From: Kibdelosporangium philippinense
Lineage (GTDB): Bacteria; Actinomycetota; Actinomycetes; Mycobacteriales; Pseudonocardiaceae
Length of the DNA stretch: 64,000 nt
Assembly (NCBI RefSeq): GCF_021390435.2
Contig: NZ_JAJVCN010000002.1
Location: forward strand, 2,542,001-2,606,000
Direction of reading: 5' to 3'
Below, one piece after another: positions 1 to 7,408 of this stretch. Below the pieces are notes generated by a model. The model did no database searches. It saw nothing but the letters and a program-made list of their open reading frames with translations, and was not told the origin of the DNA. Position 1 is the first letter of the stretch. Each line of letters begins with the position of its first letter. Position numbers and translations under genes: made by a program.

Positions 1-1
1 G

Positions 2-757
2 CAGGTGGTGTCGGTCTCGGCGCGTAAACAGGCCGAACGGGTGGACAGCCAGATCACGCGGCCTTTGGGGCAATTGATTGGCTCGCGGGACCTTGTGGTC
101 GTGCCAACTGGCGCGCTTTACGGTGTCCCGTGGGGTGTTCTGCCATCGCTGCACGGCCGTCCGACCGTCGTCGCGCCGTCAGCGACAGCATGGCTGGCGG
201 CCGAACGCTCGCCTAGATCATCTGGGCACGCGGTTCTGGTTCGTACGCTCGGATTGCCAGCCGCCGTCGGGGAAATCGACAAGCTGGCCAAGCATCACGA
301 GAAGGCCCAGCTGATCTCGGGGGCGGAGGCCACAGTCGCCGCGGTCCTCGCGCAGCTCGATGGCGCTGGCCTCGCCCACATCGCGTCGCACGGCGCGCAC
401 GAGCCGGAGAACGCTTTGTTCTCACGGCTCGAACTAGCCGATGGGGCCCTGTTCGCCCACGAGATCGCCGGATTGGCACGCCCGCCGCAGCATGTCGTGC
501 TCGCCGCGTGCGAGCTTGCGTTGAACCGGATCCGGCCAGGCGACGAGGCCTTGGGATTTGCCAGCGCGTTGCTGGCAAGCGGCTCGCAGACGGTCATCGC
601 GCCACTGAGCAAGGTCGGCGACCAAGCCTCGGCGGCGGCGATGGATGACTATCACCGCCGCCTGGCCGCAGGTGCGAAACCCGCTGTGGCACTTGCCGAT
701 GCGATCGCCGCCGACCCGTTCCGCCGACCGTTCGTCTGTCTCGGAAGCTCACGCTAG
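2..757 (+). CDS. CHAT-domain protein, C-terminal part (5' end outside window)
   Basis: The reading frame is open from the first bases, so the N-terminal part lies to the left of the window. The visible 250 residues look like a CHAT (caspase HetF-associated with TPRs) peptidase-like domain. A His motif HIASHGAHEPENA lies near residue 125, followed by LFSRLELADG and a Cys motif VVLAACELA near residue 168, then a GFASALLASG segment typical of the family. The expected catalytic dyad would be that His and Cys. In actinomycetes such domains usually cap long TPR proteins, often near sensor or defence modules, but the missing half prevents assignment. It converges on phnE with a 9-base overlap of 3' ends. 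Domain assignment rests on motif resemblance only. Confidence 0.75.
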   Translation, partial: QVVSVSARKQAERVDSQITRPLGQLIGSRDLVVVPTGALYGVPWGVLPSLHGRPTVVAPSATAWLAAERSPRSSGHAVLVRTLGLPAAVGEIDKLAKHHEKAQLISGAEATVAAVLAQLDGAGLAHIASHGAHEPENALFSRLELADGALFAHEIAGLARPPQHVVLAACELALNRIRPGDEALGFASALLASGSQTVIAPLSKVGDQASAAAMDDYHRRLAAGAKPAVALADAIAADPFRRPFVCLGSSR

Positions 758-1528
758 GCGCCGCCGGACGTACGCGGAGATCTGATCGACGATCACGACG
801 ACGATGACGACCACGATGATGTGCGTGACCATCTGGTCGAACCGGAAGAGCTTGATGGACTGGTTGATCAGAAACCCGATCCCGCCCGCGCCGACCAGCC
901 CCAGCACCAGCGAGGACCGAACGTTCACGTCGAACCGGTAGAGCAGCAGTCCGACCATTTGGGGAAGCACCGCGGGCAGTACGGCGTTCGCGGCGATCTG
1001 AGTTCCGTTGGCCCCTGCGACTTTCAGTGCCTCTCGTGGCCCAGGGTCAGTTTCCTCCATCGCCTCGGCCCAGAGCTTGCCCATCACGCCGGTGTTGTGG
1101 AACGCCAGGGCAAGCACACCCGCGAATGGCCCGAGCCCGACCGCTGTTACGAAGATCAAGGCGAAGACCACGTCCGGAATGGACCGCAGGACAGACAGGA
1201 TGGACCTGGCGATCTGGTAGGTCCATGCGTTTGGAGTGGTGACCCGGGCCGCGAGGATCCCGAGGATGAGGGCGAAGGGGATGGAGAAGGTAGTGCCGAG
1301 AAGTCCGATGTAGAGGGTGATGACCGCGGCTTCCAGGCTTTCACCGAGGACACTGAGGTCGGGAGGGAAGGACTGGTCGAGGAAGTCCACCATGCCTCGC
1401 CAGCCCTCGACCAGGGCACCAGGGGAGAAACCGGTGCCCTGCCAGGCGAGGACGTGCACGCCAATGAGGACGGCGATGATGGTGAAGGCAAGTGGGGAAG
1501 GAGATTTGCGAGTCGGCGGGCTGATCAT
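749..1528 (-). CDS. phnE: Phosphonate ABC transporter permease (PhnE-like)
   Basis: Inner-membrane permease of a phosphonate importer, 259 residues, normal for PhnE. Hydrophobic segments occur near residues 14-29, 67-95, 115-140, 185-200, 205-222 and 235-250. The permease-to-ATPase coupling (EAA) loop is visible as EALKVAGANG near residue 163 followed by PAVLPQ. The ATG overlaps the stop of the upstream ATPase gene (ATGA), so the two are translationally coupled. It is the last gene of the minus-strand unit oxidoreductase-phnD-phnC-phnE. Related permeases can carry phosphite or phosphonates; the substrate is inferred from the neighbouring phosphonatase-like gene. Confidence 0.9.
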   Translation of the reverse strand: MISPPTRKSPSPLAFTIIAVLIGVHVLAWQGTGFSPGALVEGWRGMVDFLDQSFPPDLSVLGESLEAAVITLYIGLLGTTFSIPFALILGILAARVTTPNAWTYQIARSILSVLRSIPDVVFALIFVTAVGLGPFAGVLALAFHNTGVMGKLWAEAMEETDPGPREALKVAGANGTQIAANAVLPAVLPQMVGLLLYRFDVNVRSSLVLGLVGAGGIGFLINQSIKLFRFDQMVTHIIVVVIVVVIVDQISAYVRRRLA

Positions 1529-2208
1529 CTGGCAACCTCATACAAGGCGTTGACCATGTTTGAATCGATGGTTGTCGCTTTATTTGTGAACGCGACCTTG
1601 CCTCTGGTCAAGCCTATGATTCGGTCAGCGAACCGCTGTGCCAACTCTGGTTGATGAAGGACTGCCAATACTGCCAGCCCCTCATCTGCCAGGGAAGCCA
1701 GCAATGACACCACTTGCTCCGCGGCACTCGGGTCCAAAGCAGACACTGGCTCGTCCGCCAGGATCACCTTTGCCCGTTGGCACAAGGCCCGAGCAATGGC
1801 GACCCGCTGCTGCTGTCCACCCGAAAGCTTGCTGGCACGGTCGGAAGCACGGTCCGCTAACCCCACGCGTGCCAAGCATTCCATGGCCTCCTCCCGGACT
1901 GATCGTGGGAAGAAAACCGACTGTCGGAGCCTCAAGCGGCCCAGGGCTCCGGAACATACGTTGTCCAACACTGTCCGGCGGCCTACCAGGTGGATCTGCT
2001 GGAATACCATGGCTGCGCCGCCGTCGATCGAGATCGTGCCCGCGTCGGGCTGCTGTAAGCCGACTGCGCACCTCAACACTGTGGACTTTCCGGATCCGTT
2101 CGCTCCAAGGACCGCTACGAACTCTCCGGCCGCTACGGTTAAGTCGACTCCGGCCAGTACTTCTTTGCTGCCGAAGGACTTTCTCAGTCCCCTGATCTCG
2201 ATGCTCAT
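1525..2208 (-). CDS. phnC: Phosphonate ABC transporter ATP-binding protein (PhnC-like)
   Basis: Cytoplasmic ATPase of the phosphonate importer, 227 residues. Walker A is GANGSGKST at residues 35-43, the ABC signature is LSGGQQQR, and Walker B is VILADEP followed by SALDP (D-loop). The Q-loop lies in MVFQQIHLV. All residues required for ATP hydrolysis are present. The ATG start overlaps the stop of phnD (ATGA), and its own stop overlaps the phnE start. Slightly shorter than E. coli PhnC but complete. Confidence 0.92.
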   Translation of the reverse strand: MSIEIRGLRKSFGSKEVLAGVDLTVAAGEFVAVLGANGSGKSTVLRCAVGLQQPDAGTISIDGGAAMVFQQIHLVGRRTVLDNVCSGALGRLRLRQSVFFPRSVREEAMECLARVGLADRASDRASKLSGGQQQRVAIARALCQRAKVILADEPVSALDPSAAEQVVSLLASLADEGLAVLAVLHQPELAQRFADRIIGLTRGKVAFTNKATTIDSNMVNALYEVAR

Positions 2209-3083
2209 ACGTCGTTCTCGGTCAGGCCCAGGCCTGCGGCCAGGTCGAACAGGGGCTGGTAGGTCTCCTTCGTCACGGCCACGAGCGGGCCGGGCGGTGT
2301 CACGTCAAGGAACTCGCCGACCTTGGCCACATCGGACGGTCCCAGGTCCAACAGAGCTTTGCGGATCTTGTCGGTCAACGCTGGGTCTAGGTCGCCTCGG
2401 ACTGTGATTGGGTCGTTGGGGATTGGCGCCGATGTCCAGACCTGTCGGAACTTCGCTGGGTCGAAGGCTCCTGCCGCACGGGCGCTGGCGACTTGCTGGC
2501 TGTTGATTTCCGCTGCGTCCACTTTGCCGTTGGTCAGCGCCAGCATTGCCTCAGGGTGGCCGCCCGCGTAGTCCACTTTGACGTCTTTGATGTCCTTGAA
2601 CGCGAAGCGGGGGAGGGCGTCTCCGGATGTCGAGCCTGGGCTGGACAGAGCTACTGTCTTACCGGAGAGGTCGTTGATGGATTTGATCGGGGAGTTCGCC
2701 GGGACCCAGATTCCTGCTGTGTACGTTGTCAGTTTGCCGGTGGCGTCGGCGAATGAGGCAAGTGCTTGGGCGTTGGCCTTTGTGCTGGCGAAGACGAAGC
2801 CCAGCGGGCCGAACTGGGCGATTTCCAGTTTGCCGTTGCGCATCGCCAGTACTTCCGCCGAGTAGTCGTCGACCACTTGCAGTTCGACCCGGCAGTTCAG
2901 CTTTTCCTGCAACGCTTTGGCGAGGACTTCGTATGCTGGTTTGAGTTTCGCGGGGTCTTCGTAGGGTTCCACTCCGAACCGGATCCGGCCGTCCGGGCAG
3001 GTTCCGCTCGCGGCCGGTGTACTGCTGCCGCAGGCGGTGATGGTCAGGCACAGCAACGCGATCACACCGAGAAGTGCGCGCAT
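2205..3083 (-). CDS. phnD: Phosphonate-binding lipoprotein (PhnD-like)
   Basis: Solute-binding component of the phosphonate ABC importer, anchored outside the membrane as a lipoprotein. From ATG 3083 the N-terminus MRALLGVIALLCLTITAC is a lipoprotein signal with the lipidated Cys at residue 18. The mature part has the PhnD/SsuA fold signature: IRFGVEPYEDP, then a second lobe with LSGKTVALSSPGSTSG, whose Ser/Thr-rich turn binds the phosphonate oxyanion in characterised PhnD proteins. An in-frame GTG at 3107 overlaps the upstream stop (GTGA) and is the alternative start. ATG 3083 was chosen because it gives a compact signal peptide with GGGAG about 10 bases upstream. Confidence 0.9.
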   Translation of the reverse strand: MRALLGVIALLCLTITACGSSTPAASGTCPDGRIRFGVEPYEDPAKLKPAYEVLAKALQEKLNCRVELQVVDDYSAEVLAMRNGKLEIAQFGPLGFVFASTKANAQALASFADATGKLTTYTAGIWVPANSPIKSINDLSGKTVALSSPGSTSGDALPRFAFKDIKDVKVDYAGGHPEAMLALTNGKVDAAEINSQQVASARAAGAFDPAKFRQVWTSAPIPNDPITVRGDLDPALTDKIRKALLDLGPSDVAKVGEFLDVTPPGPLVAVTKETYQPLFDLAAGLGLTENDV

Positions 3084-3103
3084 GGGGTTCCAGCTCCCTG
3101 TAA

Positions 3104-4204
3104 TCACAACGTGTCGAGCACGTCCGGGGCGAGCCCGAACGCGGTGGTCATGCCGATCCCCGAGGTCACGGCGGCGACCCGGACCCCGTCGGCCGGGCTG
3201 GCGACGAGGTACGGTTGTGGCGCGGACGCATACACGCCACGCCAGTGTTCAAGCACAGTAAGGCTTGGTACGCCGAGGAAATGTGCCGTCTCGGACAGCA
3301 CTGTCCGGTCGAGCTCGTTGTCCTCGAACGGGTCGAGGGTCTTGTGGTACGCGTGCGTGTCACCGATCGTCAGCGAGCCGTCCGGCCGCTGGGTGTACAT
3401 CAGGTTGAGTCCAATATCGACCAGCGAAGGCTGCTCTCGCGAGATCCGAGCCTGGACTTCGGGCAAGGTTGGGCACAGCGAGAAAGCGGAGTAGCGCAGC
3501 AGTGAATGTCCACTCAGAACGGCAGGGTGGATGTCGCGCCCATGTGGATTCGCGACGCGCAGCATCCGCAACGCGCACCGGCGGACCTCGAACTCATCGG
3601 CCAGTGAAGGGAAGTGCCGGTCCACGTTGTGTCCAACTGCGACGATGATCCGCGCAGCCGCCACGCGGCCGCGGCTGGTCACCACCTCGCCAGGTGAGAT
3701 GAGGTGAGCTGTTGTACCCCAATGGAATCGAACACCTTGACGAGCCAGCCACTTGGCGATCAGGCCGACGCTGGTTCGCTGATCGACCCTGATGTCCAGG
3801 GGCAGGAGCGCGCCGCCGATCACGTCCGGCCCGGTCGGCACCAGGTCCTCGACTTCGGCCGCGCTGAGCAGGTGCATCGGGCGGACCTCGGCGAACTCCT
3901 TGAGGACCGCGAGCTCGTCCTCAGCGCGGGCGACGACGACCGTGCCGCTTTCGCGCACGGTCAGTCCGGCGAGTTTGGCCAGCTTCAGCCAGGTTTCGCG
4001 GGCGGTCTTGGCGTACCGGTAGGCCGTGCCATCCTGGGCGGTGAAGCAACCGTGCCCGAAGTTGCGGACCGACGCGCCGGTCGCCCACTCGTCCCGTTCC
4101 AGCACCACGACCGACATTCCCCGCTCGACCGCCTCGACAGCATGCGCCAGCCCGACGATGCCTGCCCCGACGATCACCACATCGACCGCGTCCAGACTTG
4201 TCAT
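3104..4204 (-). CDS. FAD-dependent oxidoreductase of phosphonate clusters (TIGR03364-like)
   Basis: D-amino-acid/glycine-oxidase-like flavoenzyme, 366 residues from ATG 4204. The dinucleotide motif VVIVGAGIVG is at residues 9-18 and ERDEWATGASVRNFGHG follows, where the family often attaches or contacts FAD. A C-terminal SGIGMTTAFGLAPDVLD closes the fold. Members of this family recur beside phosphonate importers and phosphonatase-like hydrolases. They have been linked to oxidising 2-aminoethylphosphonate or its N-methyl form to phosphonoacetaldehyde. No transaminase (phnW) is present here, which fits that role, but the substrate is inferred. A TTG at 4240 in frame is a weaker start. The ATG lies inside a perfect 14-base palindrome. 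Confidence 0.82.
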   Translation of the reverse strand: MTSLDAVDVVIVGAGIVGLAHAVEAVERGMSVVVLERDEWATGASVRNFGHGCFTAQDGTAYRYAKTARETWLKLAKLAGLTVRESGTVVVARAEDELAVLKEFAEVRPMHLLSAAEVEDLVPTGPDVIGGALLPLDIRVDQRTSVGLIAKWLARQGVRFHWGTTAHLISPGEVVTSRGRVAAARIIVAVGHNVDRHFPSLADEFEVRRCALRMLRVANPHGRDIHPAVLSGHSLLRYSAFSLCPTLPEVQARISREQPSLVDIGLNLMYTQRPDGSLTIGDTHAYHKTLDPFEDNELDRTVLSETAHFLGVPSLTVLEHWRGVYASAPQPYLVASPADGVRVAAVTSGIGMTTAFGLAPDVLDTL

Positions 4205-4210
4205 GACAAG
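4197..4210. promoter_or_regulatory. Perfect 14-bp palindrome over the oxidoreductase start codon, possible GntR operator
   Basis: CTTGTCATGACAAG reads identically on both strands. It covers the ATG (4204-4202) of the minus-strand oxidoreductase and lies about 100 bases upstream of the divergent GntR gene. A second, shorter palindrome CTGTACAG sits at 4296-4303 just before the GntR start. HutC-type GntR repressors bind such dyads in their own divergent intergenic regions, so autoregulation and control of the transport operon are inferred. The site is not a recognised consensus. Confidence 0.4.
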
Positions 4211-4312
4211 AGCGTCCGAAATCTCCCAGTAGAATGTCAACGCAGCTTGGAACTGTTCATTTCCGGTTCATGTATGGGCTTTTTGGTGCGGCGACCTGTA
4301 CAGTCAAGTCTC

Positions 4313-5062
4313 GTGGACGAGTCGCTGCACGAACGCATCGCCGCCGACATACGCCGCCGGGTGCTCTCCGGCGAGCTGCGTGTCGGGGCCGCGGTGCCAT
4401 CCGAGTCGCAGTTGTGCGCGCAGTGGGACGCCTCGCGCGGCCCGGTCCGGCAGGCGCTGGGCACGCTGCGTGCGGAAGGCGTCATCGGTGGTGGACGAGG
4501 CAAGCCGCCAGTCGTGCTGCGGCAGTCGATGAGCCAGCCGTTCGCGACCTTCATGTCCTTTTCCCGGTGGGTCAACGGGCTTGGCCGCACGCCAGGGCAG
4601 CGGACGTTGGAGATCGCGCGTCGGCCGTCCACTCCGGACATCGCGGCCGCCTTGCATCTCACCGAGGGAACGCCGGTCGTGCAGCTGTTGCGGCTACGGC
4701 TCATTGACGATCAGCCGACCATGATCGAGCGCACCACGTTCGTGGAACCAGTGGGGCGCTTGCTGTTCGACTTCGACTGTGACTCCGGGTCGATCTATGC
4801 CCACCTGGAAAGCCAAGGCGTTGACACAACGCACGGCAGTCACGTGATCGACGCGGTCGCGGCCGATCAAAAAGACCATGAATTGCTAGACGTACCAACG
4901 GGTTCGCCGCTGCTGCGCGAGCGTCGTACGGCCACCAGTGTGACCGGCGAGCCGTTCGAATACTCCGATGACCGGTACCGGCCGGACATTGTCAGTTTCT
5001 CCATCGAGAATTCCCAACGGGCACACCCTGCCCTGTCCCGCATAGCTGAGAGAGCATCGTGA
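4313..5062 (+). CDS. GntR family transcriptional regulator (HutC/PhnF type)
   Basis: Repressor-type regulator of 249 residues from GTG 4313. The N-terminal winged helix begins ESLHERIAADIRRRVLSGEL, with recognition helix region SESQLCAQWDASRGPVRQAL. The C-terminal UTRA (chorismate-lyase fold) ligand domain spans about residues 80-245, including TPVVQLLRLRLIDDQP and FEYSDDRYRPD. HutC-type GntR proteins next to phosphonate genes (for example PhnF) sense pathway metabolites or phosphate status. It is divergent from the transport operon and its stop overlaps the next start (GTGA). ATG 4274 in frame is an alternative start; the GTG was chosen because it leaves a normal short lead before the first helix. 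No clear Shine-Dalgarno is seen. Confidence 0.85.
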   Translation: MDESLHERIAADIRRRVLSGELRVGAAVPSESQLCAQWDASRGPVRQALGTLRAEGVIGGGRGKPPVVLRQSMSQPFATFMSFSRWVNGLGRTPGQRTLEIARRPSTPDIAAALHLTEGTPVVQLLRLRLIDDQPTMIERTTFVEPVGRLLFDFDCDSGSIYAHLESQGVDTTHGSHVIDAVAADQKDHELLDVPTGSPLLRERRTATSVTGEPFEYSDDRYRPDIVSFSIENSQRAHPALSRIAERAS

Positions 5063-5697
5063 TCGAACTCGCTGTTTTCGACATCGCAGGCACCACAGTG
5101 GACGAACATGGCGCGGTCTACCAAGCGCTTGCTGACGCGACCGGGGTGTCCGAGGACGAGGTTGTGCCGTGGATGGGCGCGGACAAGAAAGAAGCCATCG
5201 CGGCTCTGCTGAACAAGTCCGGGCAGATCGTTCAGGACACGTTCGACGACTTCAGGCGCAGGCTCGCCGAAGCCTACGAACTCAAGCCGCCGGTCGCCCT
5301 GCACGGCGTGCCCGAAACCATCGATCGCTTGCGGGTCAACGGTGTGAAGGTCGCTTTGACAACGGGCTTCGATCGTGACGTGACGGCGTCCATCCTGAGC
5401 ACATTGCGCTGGGAGGACAAAGTGGACGCAGTGGTGTGCACTGACGATGTCGCAAAAGGACGCCCGGCGCCGTACATGATCTTCCGGGCGATGGAAGCGA
5501 CCGGTGTGATGGACGTGTCCCGGGTTCTCGTCGCCGGTGACACGACACGCGACCTTGAGGCAGGCATGAATGCGGGCGCGAAGATGGTGGTCGGTGTGCT
5601 CACAGGCGGCCAGAACGCCATGACCCTTGGCGCGGTCCGGCACACGCATCTGCTGCCCGGTGTCGCGGACATCCTGCCCTACTTGGCATCCGCGTAA
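5059..5697 (+). CDS. Phosphonatase-like HAD hydrolase (TIGR03351-like)
   Basis: Predicted cytoplasmic hydrolase of the HAD superfamily, 212 residues. Motif I is FDIAGTTVD with nucleophile Asp8, motif II is ALTTGFD, the conserved Lys is probably in DVAKGRPAPYM, and motif III is VLVAGDTTRDLEAGMNAG. The form DxAGT, in place of DxDGT, is the phosphonoacetaldehyde-hydrolase hallmark; that reaction cleaves the C-P bond to acetaldehyde and phosphate. The protein is shorter than PhnX and belongs to the phosphonatase-like branch, whose exact substrate is less certain. It starts at GTG overlapping the GntR stop, so regulator and enzyme are co-translated. Confidence 0.87.
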   Translation: MIELAVFDIAGTTVDEHGAVYQALADATGVSEDEVVPWMGADKKEAIAALLNKSGQIVQDTFDDFRRRLAEAYELKPPVALHGVPETIDRLRVNGVKVALTTGFDRDVTASILSTLRWEDKVDAVVCTDDVAKGRPAPYMIFRAMEATGVMDVSRVLVAGDTTRDLEAGMNAGAKMVVGVLTGGQNAMTLGAVRHTHLLPGVADILPYLASA

Positions 5698-7337
5698 CTG
5701 TCCACAGTGGCGATCTCGAGCGGGAACTGCACCGGAGTGTCGCCGAAGACGAGCTTGCTGGCCTCCTTGGCCGAGGCCAGCACCTCGGTTCTGACCAGCT
5801 CGGCGGCCGAGGCCGGGCAGTGCACCATGAACTCGTCGTGCTGGTAGAACACGATCTCGGCGGCCGGTGCGAGCGCGGTCAGCCTGCGTCTGAGCACCAC
5901 GAGCAGCACAAGCGCCCAGTCGGCCGCACTGGCCTGGACGACGAAGTTACGCGTGAACCGGCCCCAATCCCTTGACGCTTGCCGGGACTTGCGCATCTCG
6001 TCCTCGGTGCCCTCGCTGCGTTCCATCAAGGCGCGCCAGCTCTCCGACGGGTACGGCGACGTCCGGCCGAGCTGGGACCGGACCATCCGCCCCTGTTCGC
6101 CAGCCTGAGCGGCCTGCTCGACGTGTCCGACTGCCTGAGGAAAGCGTTTGCGCAGGACTGCGAGCAGGGGACCGGCACCGCCCGAAGTGCCGCCGTACAT
6201 GGCCGACAACATGGCGATCTTGGCCTTGCCCCGGTCGCCTTCGAACGAGTCCGCCGCCAGGCCCGCGTACAGGTCCACGTCCCGCGAGAACTCGGCCAGC
6301 TTCTGGTCTTCGGACAGCGCTGCCAGCACGCGCGGCTCCAGCTGCGCGGCATCAGCCACGACCAGCGACCACCCAGGCAGCGCACGAACAGCCTTGCGCA
6401 AAGCCTTGGGTAACTGCAGCGCAGCGCCCCCGCGTGTCGCCCATCGCCCGGAAACCACGCCACCGACCACGTACTCAGGTCTGAACCGGCCGTCGTGCAC
6501 CCACGACTCGATCCAGCTCCACCCGTGCGCGGTCCACATCCGCGCGAGTTCCTTGTATTCCAACAGCGGTTCGACGGCCGGGTGATCGACTTCCTTGAGC
6601 ACCCAAGCCCGGGTGTTCGGGATGTCGATGCCTTCCCGCGCGAACGCCTTCACCACGCTCGGCGGGCTGTCCGGGTTGAGTGACCGGCCGCCGAACGCCG
6701 CGATGATCTTCTCGGCGAGGTCGGCCAGTTTCGCCGGTCGGGCCCCTGGCAGCGGACGCGGCCCGAGCATCGACTCCAGCAGCTCCAGGTGGACTTTCTC
6801 GCTCCACGGCAGCCCGCAGTGGCTCATCTCGGCAGCCGCGAGGGCACCGGCCGACTCGGACGTGACGAGCAGCCGGAGGCGATCGGGATGCGCGCTGGCC
6901 AGGATCCGGCGCTGCTGGTCGGTGTACACCTCAGCCAGCTGGTCCAGGGAGTAAAACCGCTCGTCGAGCTCGAACAACGCGGGTTGCGCGTCCTTTGCTG
7001 GCGGAGGTTTGTCCTCAGGCTCGACGCGGCCGTGCAGTCGCGCCCAGGCCGCGCCCGGGTTGCGGTGAGAACCGCGGCGGCCCTCGTGGTTGAGGAGCAG
7101 GCCCTCCGAGAGCGTCAGGTCATAACAGCGGGACAGCCGGATGTCCTTCTGCAGCAGCTGCGGGTACAGCTCGTCGACCGCGGGCAGGATCCACCGCGGA
7201 TGCTCACTGACCTCGAAATTCGCCATCCAGGCTGCGAGGTCACTCGGCCTGTGGTCGGCCACCACCTCGGCCGTCGTCGCGTCCACGACGCGCGCGCTAC
7301 CTGCGCCTGCACGCCCTGGCGACACGAAGACCAACAT
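5679..7337 (-). CDS. Stand-alone family A DNA polymerase (polymerase I-like, no 5'-nuclease)
   Basis: 552-residue relative of the C-terminal part of DNA polymerase I. Motif A is LVVADAAQLEPR (about residues 322-333), motif B is DRGKAKIAMLSAMYGG (about 367-382) with the fingers Arg and Lys, and motif C is YQHDEFMVH (about 495-503). The metal-binding Asp of motif A and Asp-Glu of motif C are kept, so nucleotidyl transfer is plausible. The N-terminal 200 residues correspond to a 3'-5' exonuclease fold, but a clear DxE triad is not visible. Actinobacteria carry this paralogue beside full-length polA, and it is commonly annotated as bifunctional exonuclease/polymerase. Its 3' end overlaps the phosphonatase gene by 19 bases, convergently. 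Confidence 0.85.
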   Translation of the reverse strand: MLVFVSPGRAGAGSARVVDATTAEVVADHRPSDLAAWMANFEVSEHPRWILPAVDELYPQLLQKDIRLSRCYDLTLSEGLLLNHEGRRGSHRNPGAAWARLHGRVEPEDKPPPAKDAQPALFELDERFYSLDQLAEVYTDQQRRILASAHPDRLRLLVTSESAGALAAAEMSHCGLPWSEKVHLELLESMLGPRPLPGARPAKLADLAEKIIAAFGGRSLNPDSPPSVVKAFAREGIDIPNTRAWVLKEVDHPAVEPLLEYKELARMWTAHGWSWIESWVHDGRFRPEYVVGGVVSGRWATRGGAALQLPKALRKAVRALPGWSLVVADAAQLEPRVLAALSEDQKLAEFSRDVDLYAGLAADSFEGDRGKAKIAMLSAMYGGTSGGAGPLLAVLRKRFPQAVGHVEQAAQAGEQGRMVRSQLGRTSPYPSESWRALMERSEGTEDEMRKSRQASRDWGRFTRNFVVQASAADWALVLLVVLRRRLTALAPAAEIVFYQHDEFMVHCPASAAELVRTEVLASAKEASKLVFGDTPVQFPLEIATVDSYADAK

Positions 7338-7408
7338 GGAAGTGATTGTGCACCGGGGGTACGACAGTTACGGTCGAAGTTAACTCGCCAGTAGCTTTGG
7401 AGGGGCCA

